DNA from: JAKOUY01 sp037045185
GTDB taxonomy: Bacteria; Actinomycetota; Acidimicrobiia; Acidimicrobiales; Ilumatobacteraceae
NCBI GenBank assembly: GCA_037045185.1
Contig: JBAOHQ010000002.1
Coordinates: forward strand, 186,001-250,000
Reading direction: 5' to 3'
DNA: 64,000 nt
A program made the translations under genes and the position numbers. This document shows positions 58,995 to 64,000 of this stretch, piece by piece. Numbering within the stretch: the stretch's first letter is position 1; the number at the start of each line of letters is the position of its first letter. Under the pieces are notes generated by a model that was given only the letters and a program-made list of their open reading frames with translations, was not told where the DNA came from and ran no database searches.

Positions 58995-59750
58995 TCAGCG
59001 GGCGTCGAGGACGCGCTCCACGAGGGGCCACCAGAAGCGGTGGGCGCAGCGGTCGCGCAGCGCCACCCCCGTCAGCCACTCGGCGCCGGACAGTTCGTCG
59101 GGGGCCAGGTGCAGCGCTGGCCGGGTCTCGGCCAGGGCGGCCGTGAACACCTGGATGTACGGGCGCCTCAGCGGGTCGGGGCGCGTGGTGACTCGCTCGT
59201 AGCCGCAGGGTTGCAGCGCATCGGCGGCCAGGGAGACACCGAGCTCCTCGGCCAGCTCGCGCACGGCGCAGTCCGACGCCGACTCGCCGCGCTCGACGCG
59301 CCCGCCGGGGCTGTCCCAGGTGCCGCGGCGGATGCTGTGCACCATCAGCACGTCTCCGACGGCATCGCTCAGCACCACCGCGGCGGCGCCGGTGGTCTCC
59401 GGCGGGGCCAGGCGTGCCGACAGCACGAGATCGACGTCGCCGCACATCCCGGCGCCGAGGTCGGCGTCGAGCACCCGGGCCACGCCCCGCTCGCCACGCC
59501 GCTTGCGCAGGCGCAGGCCGCGCTCGTTGAGCCGGCGGACCAGTTCGCCCGCCGGCACCGTGGTCGCCCCCGCGGCCCGGACGGCGTCGACGTAGTGCAG
59601 CGGCACGTCGTAGTGGTCACCGTCGAAGGCCCGCTTCGGTAGCCCCGCCGCCTCGGCGAAGTCGTGCAGCTCGGCGTAGGACGTGTCACTGACGAGGTGG
59701 GCGAACACGGTGCCGTGGTTCGGCCAGATCGGACGGTCGATCAGGATCAC
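58995..59750 (-). CDS. DUF4031-NUDIX hydrolase fusion
   Basis: 251 aa. Residues 1-85 are a DUF4031 domain (ILIDRPIWPNHGTVFAHLVSDTSYAELHDFA, first part; FDGDHYDVP). Residues 110-251 are a NUDIX hydrolase with box GGRVERGESASDCAVRELAEELG. The DUF4031 module may bind nucleotides; the fusion suggests substrate selection for the hydrolase. It begins 15 bases after the end of the small zinc-ribbon gene. Confidence 0.88.
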   Translation of the reverse strand: MILIDRPIWPNHGTVFAHLVSDTSYAELHDFAEAAGLPKRAFDGDHYDVPLHYVDAVRAAGATTVPAGELVRRLNERGLRLRKRRGERGVARVLDADLGAGMCGDVDLVLSARLAPPETTGAAAVVLSDAVGDVLMVHSIRRGTWDSPGGRVERGESASDCAVRELAEELGVSLAADALQPCGYERVTTRPDPLRRPYIQVFTAALAETRPALHLAPDELSGAEWLTGVALRDRCAHRFWWPLVERVLDAR

Positions 59751-59765
59751 GGCGTGGCCCGCGCC

Positions 59766-59939
59766 CTAGAACGATGCCGGGTCGTCGGGCAGTTCGAGGT
59801 CGAAGCGGTCCAGGCAGTCCGCGCAGCGGTAGGCGACGAACTCCCCGGGCCCCCAGATCCCGTCCTCGGGCGGCGAAGTCAGCAGGTGGCAGACGCCGCC
59901 GCACTCGACGCAGTCGATCGTGGGTTCCGGGGTGAGCAC
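59766..59939 (-). CDS. 57-aa zinc-ribbon protein
   Basis: GTG start, short ORF. The sequence has CVECGGVC near the N-terminus and YRCADCLDRF near the C-terminus, two CxxC knuckles of a zinc ribbon, and an acidic tail (DLELPDDPASF). It lies just upstream of DUF4031-NUDIX on the same strand and diverges from rsmD. No experimentally known homologue is recognised. Confidence 0.7.
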   Translation of the reverse strand: MLTPEPTIDCVECGGVCHLLTSPPEDGIWGPGEFVAYRCADCLDRFDLELPDDPASF

Positions 59940-59944
59940 CCGCC

Positions 59945-59950
59945 TAGTCT
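59945..59950 (+). promoter_or_regulatory. Leaderless -10 (TAGTCT) for rsmD
   Basis: TAGTCT ends 6 bases before ATG 59957. Confidence 0.5.
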
Positions 59951-59956
59951 GCCCGG

Positions 59957-60472
59957 ATGCGCGTCGTGGCGGGGGAGTTCGGTGGACGAATCCTGGTGAG
60001 CCCAGCGGGCCTCGGCACCCGGCCCACCACCGAGAAGGTCCGCCAGGCGGTGTTCAACTCGCTGGACTCCTCCGGTCTGCTGGACGGTGCAGTGGTCGCC
60101 GACCTGTTCGCCGGCTCCGGGGCGCTGGGCATCGAGGCGCTGTCGCGTGGAGCGGAGCGGGCAGTGTTCGTCGAGCGCGACCGTGCCGCGCTGCGGGCGC
60201 TGGACGCCAACCTCACGACCCTGGGGATCACCGATCGGGCCACGGTGGTCCGCACGGACGTCATGGCCTGGGTGCCGGCGATGCGTGGCGTGGACATCGC
60301 CCTGATCGACCCGCCCTACGCGTTCGACGCCTGGCCGGCGCTGCTCGCCCTTGTCCAGGTGGACCTGGTGGTGGCCGAGTCGGGGACCGCGTTGGACGCC
60401 CCGGCCGGGTGGCGATCCCGGCGGGCGAAGCGCTACGGGCGGACGTGGGTCACGACGCTGGAGCGGGAGTAG
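59957..60472 (+). CDS. rsmD: 16S rRNA (guanine-N2)-methyltransferase RsmD
   Basis: 171 aa. RVVAGEFGGRIL and RPTTEKVRQAVFNSL are RsmD markers; VADLFAGSGALGIEALSRGA is the SAM-binding motif (first part) and IALIDPPYAFD is the catalytic DPPY. It methylates G966 of 16S rRNA. coaD is often the next gene in other genomes; here a sterol desaturase lies between them on the other strand, overlapping the rsmD stop by 23 bases. Confidence 0.93.
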   Translation: MRVVAGEFGGRILVSPAGLGTRPTTEKVRQAVFNSLDSSGLLDGAVVADLFAGSGALGIEALSRGAERAVFVERDRAALRALDANLTTLGITDRATVVRTDVMAWVPAMRGVDIALIDPPYAFDAWPALLALVQVDLVVAESGTALDAPAGWRSRRAKRYGRTWVTTLERE

Positions 60473-61301
60473 CCGCCGCCTGTGGCGCGGCGGCGTACTG
60501 GCCCGGCCGGCGCAGGGCGATGCGCACGGCGGCGCCCACCGACCCGGCCGACCGCATGTCCCTGGCCAGCCGCGGGTAGCCGCCGAGCAGGGTGCCGAGG
60601 AACCCGGGTCGCGCCGGCGGGTCGGTGATCCCGAACACGACCTCCTCGGTCTCGGGCGCATAGGTGCCCAGCAGCCGGTCCCAGATCATCGTCCACCCGC
60701 CGTAGTTGCGGTCCAGGTAGGCCGGGTTCTTGCCGTGGTGGACGCGATGGTTGGACGGGGTGGTGAACCAGCGGTCGAACCAGCCGAGGCGGCCGATGAT
60801 GCGGGTGTGCTGGAACTGCGACCACAGCAGGTAGACCACGGTCATCGGCGCGTACAGGGCGATGGGGAAGCCCAGCAGCGGGGCCCAGATGTTGGCGAAG
60901 GGCTGGTAGAGCGTCTCCACCGGCGAGATCCGTGCGGCGTTGGCCATGGTGATGTCCGGTGAGGAGTGGTGCACCGAATGGGCCGACCACAGCACCCGGT
61001 AGCGGTGCGAGGCCCGGTGGAACCAGTACCCGGCGAGGTCGTCGAGGAGGATGTAGGCGATCCAGGTCAGCGGGTTCCACAGCGGCAGGCGCCACGGGGC
61101 GAAGCGCTGGATCGCCCAGAAGGAGAACGCCTTGACGGCGAACTGGCTGAAGCCCCCGAGCGAGTAGGACACGATGCCAACCCGCACCGAGATCCCGGTT
61201 TCGCGCAGGCTGATCGGACGGAGCATTCGCCGGCGCACGATGATCTCGGTCACCAGCAAGGTGACCCCCACCACCACCAGCACGATGTACGAGGTTTCCA
61301 T
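60450..61301 (-). CDS. Sterol desaturase/fatty-acid hydroxylase superfamily protein
   Basis: 283 aa with about four transmembrane helices. The eight-His di-iron motif is HRASH, HSVHHSS and HRVHHGKN plus the earlier WFH. It introduces a hydroxyl or double bond into lipids or sterol-like substrates using O2. The open frame extends to 61910, but ATG 61301 is chosen because everything upstream is the shadow of coaD. Confidence 0.88.
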   Translation of the reverse strand: METSYIVLVVVGVTLLVTEIIVRRRMLRPISLRETGISVRVGIVSYSLGGFSQFAVKAFSFWAIQRFAPWRLPLWNPLTWIAYILLDDLAGYWFHRASHRYRVLWSAHSVHHSSPDITMANAARISPVETLYQPFANIWAPLLGFPIALYAPMTVVYLLWSQFQHTRIIGRLGWFDRWFTTPSNHRVHHGKNPAYLDRNYGGWTMIWDRLLGTYAPETEEVVFGITDPPARPGFLGTLLGGYPRLARDMRSAGSVGAAVRIALRRPGQYAAAPQAAATPAPAS

Positions 61302-61442
61302 CCGTCCGCTACTTGCCCTGTAGGTGAACTTCTGTGGACGACACCTTAGTCGCGACACCTGGCGACATGCCGGGTCGTTGTCGGGCGCGGTGGGCGTCGG
61401 CCGGGGCTGTTGTCGCTGATCACGACTAGTGTTGGCCGCCAC

Positions 61443-61940
61443 ATGGCCACGGTCATCTACCCCGGCAGCTTCGACCCGTTCCACCTCGGGCATCTCGACG
61501 TGGTCACCCAGTCGGTCGAGCTCTTCGGCGACGTCGTCGTGGCGGCGATGCACAACCCGTCCAAACCCAGCGGGATGTTCACGCTGGACGAGCGACTGGC
61601 GATGATCGCCGAGAGCGTCGCCCACCTTCCCTCGGTCCGGGTGGAGGCGTTCGCCGGGCTGGCCGTCGCCGCCGCCCGCCGCGCCGGCGCGGACTTCATC
61701 GTCAAGGGACTGCGTACCGGCGGCGACTTCGAGGTCGAGCAGCAGATGGCCCACACCAACCACGCGGTGGCTGGGGTGCGCACCGTGTACCTGCCCTGCG
61801 AGCCGCGATTGGTGTTCATCAGCAGCCGATTCATCCGCGAGATTGCCAAGTACGGTGGAGAGGTGGCGGCGCTGGTCCCGGCTCCGGTTGCTCGCCGGCT
61901 GGCTGCCCACGGAACGAGCACGAAAGACAGCGACACATGA
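61443..61940 (+). CDS. coaD: Phosphopantetheine adenylyltransferase (CoaD)
   Basis: 165 aa. VIYPGSFDPFHLGHLDVV contains the T/HxGH nucleotidyltransferase motif, and ISSRFIREIAKYGG the ISSS/SR-like motif. It makes dephospho-CoA, the penultimate CoA step. TAGTGT lies 10 bases before ATG 61443, giving a very short leader. The stop overlaps the next gene (ATGA). Confidence 0.95.
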   Translation: MATVIYPGSFDPFHLGHLDVVTQSVELFGDVVVAAMHNPSKPSGMFTLDERLAMIAESVAHLPSVRVEAFAGLAVAAARRAGADFIVKGLRTGGDFEVEQQMAHTNHAVAGVRTVYLPCEPRLVFISSRFIREIAKYGGEVAALVPAPVARRLAAHGTSTKDSDT

Positions 61941-62545
61941 GCTACGACGACAACTACGACGACGAGTACGACGACTACGAGGCCGAGGACTACCACGACT
62001 CCGACGCGTACGTCCGGGCGACCAACAGCTACGTGGGAGATGCCGAGGCCCTCGTTCGCCGGGCCTTGGACATCATCGCCAACGCCCCCACCATGCCGTT
62101 GTCGTCCTCCCCGCGCATCGACCGCGACGAGATCGTCGAGTTGCTCGACGAGGCGCTCAACCGTCTTCCCGACGAGATGCGCCAAGCCAGGTGGATGATC
62201 AAGGAGCGCCAGGAGTTCGTGGCCAAGACCCGGCGCGAAGCCGACGAGTTGCTCGAAGCCGCACGGGTCCAGGCCGAGCGGATGGTGCAGCGCACCGAGG
62301 TCGTGCGCGCTGCCGAGCAGCGCGCCCGGCAGGTCAGCGAGGCCGCCGAGAGCGACGCCCGGCGGCTGCGTCACGAGACCGAGGACTTCCTCGACCAGCG
62401 CCTCGGCAGCTTCGAAGTCCTGCTCGACCGGTTGCGCAAGACCGTCCACGCCGGGCGCTCGAAGTTGTCCATCGGCCAGCCCCAGGCCGCCCAGGAAGAG
62501 GTGGACGAGGACCCGACCAAGGGGTTCTTCGACCAAGATCGGTAG
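61937..62545 (+). CDS. SepIVA-like coiled-coil cell-division protein
   Basis: 202 aa. The N-terminal 40 residues are extremely acidic and Tyr-rich (DDNYDDEYDDYE). The rest is a long coiled coil (RDEIVELLDEALNRLP, READELLEAARVQAERM, EQRARQVSEAAESDARR). Position between coaD and YceD-rpmF matches Rv2927c (SepIVA), a divisome and polar-growth factor of mycobacteria. The acidic extension is unusual compared with that protein as I recall it. Confidence 0.72.
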   Translation: MSYDDNYDDEYDDYEAEDYHDSDAYVRATNSYVGDAEALVRRALDIIANAPTMPLSSSPRIDRDEIVELLDEALNRLPDEMRQARWMIKERQEFVAKTRREADELLEAARVQAERMVQRTEVVRAAEQRARQVSEAAESDARRLRHETEDFLDQRLGSFEVLLDRLRKTVHAGRSKLSIGQPQAAQEEVDEDPTKGFFDQDR

Positions 62546-62554
62546 CAGCCGGAC

Positions 62555-63073
62555 GTGGCCAATCCACTGGCGGTGACCGCCGCCGACCTCCTCCGCCGAC
62601 CCGGAACGGAGCGCACCATCGACCTGGCCTGCTCCACGGACGAACTCGGCCTGCGCGACGAACGGTTCGAGGCGGGGGCCGAGGTGGCGGTGCGCCTGCA
62701 TCTCGAGTCGCTCACCGGCGGCATCGTTGCCGATGGTTCGATCGACGCGCCCTGGGTGGGCACGTGCCGGCGGTGCCTGCAACCCGCGGTCGGCGTGCAG
62801 CACGTCGAGGTCCACGAGCTGTACCAACCGGTGGTGGTCGATCCCGACGCCTTCCCCATCGACGGCGACCTGCTGGATCTGGCGCCAATGGTGCGCGAGG
62901 CGGTCCTGCTCGATGCCCCGGTCAACCCGCTGTGCCGGGCCGACTGCGCCGGGCTGTGCCCGACGTGTGGGGCGGACCGCAACGTCGAGTCGTGCTCGTG
63001 CGAGCCGCCGCCGGCCGACGATCGGTGGCACGCGCTGGAAGGGCTGCGCGGCCTGCTCGGCGACGAACGGTAA
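62555..63073 (+). CDS. YceD/DUF177 family protein
   Basis: 172 aa, GTG start. Cys pairs are in GTCRRCLQP and CRADCAGLCPTCGADRN, the metal-binding motifs of the family. YceD proteins are usually co-transcribed with rpmF and linked to ribosome or 23S rRNA processing and lipid genes. It lies 9 bases after the SepIVA-like gene. Confidence 0.88.
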   Translation: MANPLAVTAADLLRRPGTERTIDLACSTDELGLRDERFEAGAEVAVRLHLESLTGGIVADGSIDAPWVGTCRRCLQPAVGVQHVEVHELYQPVVVDPDAFPIDGDLLDLAPMVREAVLLDAPVNPLCRADCAGLCPTCGADRNVESCSCEPPPADDRWHALEGLRGLLGDER

Positions 63074-63152
63074 AGACTTCCGTCCCGCCGGTAGCCGTGC
63101 GGGGCCACGTGCCGCTAGCCTTGCCTAGCCCATTTCGTCCAGGGAGATCCCG

Positions 63153-63332
63153 GTGGCTGTTCCCAAGAAGAAGAAGTCGAAGATGAAGACGCGCAGCCAT
63201 CGTGCTGCCGCCTGGAAGCTCGACGCCCCGTCGCGCAGCATCTGCCCGCGTTGCTCGGCGGCCAAGCTGCCCCACGTCGTGTGCCCCACCTGCGGGTGGT
63301 ACAAGGACCGCGTTGCGGTCGACGTCGGCTGA
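63153..63332 (+). CDS. rpmF: 50S ribosomal protein L32
   Basis: 59 aa, too short for routine ORF lists. It starts AVPKKKKSKMKTRSHRAAAW (first part) and has CPRC and CPTCGWY zinc knuckles. GTG 63153 is preceded by AGGGAG at 63141-63146. A TAGCCT at 63116-63121 may start a short leader of about 25 bases. Confidence 0.95.
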   Translation: MAVPKKKKSKMKTRSHRAAAWKLDAPSRSICPRCSAAKLPHVVCPTCGWYKDRVAVDVG

Positions 63333-63358
63333 CCGATTCCCCACGTCCTGACACGCTG

Positions 63359-64000
63359 ATGCTGCCCGTCGCCGTCGACGCGATGGGCGGTGATCGTGCC
63401 CCCGCCGACATCCTCGCCGGCGCCCACGCCGCTGCCGCCGCCGGTCTGCCCGTGGTCATGGTCGGCCCGATCGACCTCGACGGGCTGGGTGAGCTCGGAT
63501 TGATCCCGGCCAGTGAGGTCATCGCCATGGACGAGGATCCCGCCGGCGGGGTGCGCCGCAAGAAGGACTCCACCCTGGTGCGCGCCGCGGAGGCCGTACG
63601 TGACGGCGCGGCTGGCGCCATGGTGTCGGCCGGCAACACCGGCGCCACGATGGCGTCGGCCCTGCTGCGGATGGGGCGGATCAAGGGTGTGTCCCGGCCG
63701 GCGATCGCCGCCCCGATCCCCATCCCGGGGGAGGCCGTGCCCAACGTGCTGCTCGACGCCGGCGCCAACGCCGAGGTCCAGCCCGAGTGGTTGGTGCAGT
63801 TCGCCCAGATGGGCAGCGTCTACCACCGGGTGCGCTTCGGCACGGCGGCCCCGAAGGTCGGGCTGATGTCGATCGGTGAGGAGCCGGGCAAGGGCGACAC
63901 GCTGCGCAAGGAGGCCTACGAGCTCCTCGCCGCGGCACCGGGCATCAACTTCGTCGGCAACGTCGAGGGCCGGGACATGATGACCAAGAACGCCGACGTC
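63359..64000 (+). CDS. plsX: Phosphate acyltransferase PlsX, 3' end outside window
   Basis: 214 codons visible with no stop. It opens LPVAVDAMGGDRAPADILAGA (first part), the PlsX start, and has VRRKKDSTLVRAAE, VSAGNTGATMASALL and FGTAAPKVGLMSIGEE. It makes acyl-phosphate from acyl-ACP for phospholipid synthesis. It follows rpmF by 26 bases, the usual rpmF-plsX pair. Confidence 0.95.
   Translation, partial: MLPVAVDAMGGDRAPADILAGAHAAAAAGLPVVMVGPIDLDGLGELGLIPASEVIAMDEDPAGGVRRKKDSTLVRAAEAVRDGAAGAMVSAGNTGATMASALLRMGRIKGVSRPAIAAPIPIPGEAVPNVLLDAGANAEVQPEWLVQFAQMGSVYHRVRFGTAAPKVGLMSIGEEPGKGDTLRKEAYELLAAAPGINFVGNVEGRDMMTKNADV

Noticed and set aside
60450..61910. 486-codon minus-strand frame that would extend the sterol desaturase N-terminus
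   Set aside because: Residues before ATG 61301 are the antisense shadow of coaD and lack membrane or His-box features; the family starts at 61301.

Overview
The window is a gene-dense, very GC-rich (about 70% by eye) stretch of an actinobacterial chromosome. Lineage clues are Ku with a LigD-type polymerase, mycothiol-type amidases and a maleylpyruvate-isomerase-fold protein, multifunctional Kgd, an F420-type LLM oxidoreductase, a DUF4395 protein, and the block coaD / SepIVA-like / YceD / rpmF / plsX. The mix fits a deep-branching actinobacterium such as Acidimicrobiia better than a mycobacterium or streptomycete, but that placement is inference. I saw no rRNA, tRNA, CRISPR array, prophage or insertion sequence, and no gap above about 150 bases without a gene.

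Layout. 1-3.4 kb: lipoprotein (cut by the window edge), membrane protein, Ku and LigD polymerase. 3.4-6.9 kb: MFS exporter diverging from a thioesterase/LLM oxidoreductase pair. 6.9-11.9 kb: rhomboid protease, CPBP protease, PEBP lipoprotein, mycothiol-conjugate amidase with an SCP2 protein, YdjC-type deacetylase, secreted nuclease. 11.9-16.7 kb: thiolase diverging from NudC, S9 peptidase, mycothiol-dependent-type protein. 16.7-20.4 kb: heterodimeric ABC exporter. 20.4-24.3 kb: DUF4395, an SDR, and the glycyl radical enzyme pair YjjI/YjjW. 24.3-31 kb: VOC protein, hydrolase, Nei glycosylase, tryptophan dioxygenase with a SnoaL protein, EVE protein, SMP-30 protein, and a His-rich membrane protein with a duplicated domain. 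31-39.5 kb: CysQ, EttA, a PuuD-type membrane protein, cupredoxin, Kgd, HAD. 39.6-44.3 kb: NYN-S1 ribonuclease-like protein, exonuclease III, hotdog protein, UvrD-type helicase. 44.3-49.7 kb: PH-SHOCT protein, CaiB-type CoA transferase, PIG-L deacetylase, phosphatase, DUF554, epimerase. 49.7-54 kb: TetR/MFS pair and GTP-type PEP carboxykinase. 54-59.9 kb: rpmB with a cold-shock-like gene, FakA-like kinase, recG, vapBC, DUF4031-NUDIX. 59.9-64 kb: rsmD, sterol desaturase, coaD and the cell-envelope/ribosome operon through plsX (cut by the window end).

Two window-wide patterns matter most. First, about 25 transcription-unit starts have a TANNNT hexamer (mostly TAGCCT, TACGCT or TACGGT) 6-8 bases before the start codon and no Shine-Dalgarno sequence, which is the layout of leaderless mRNAs; it also fixes several start codons. 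Second, about a third of the genes, including kgd, recG, pckG, xthA and yjjI, are broken by frameshifts. Nearly all are repaired by removing one base, commonly a doubled C or G next to a GC step. This looks like systematic insertion error in the consensus rather than gene decay, so I annotate these as single genes and give the break points.
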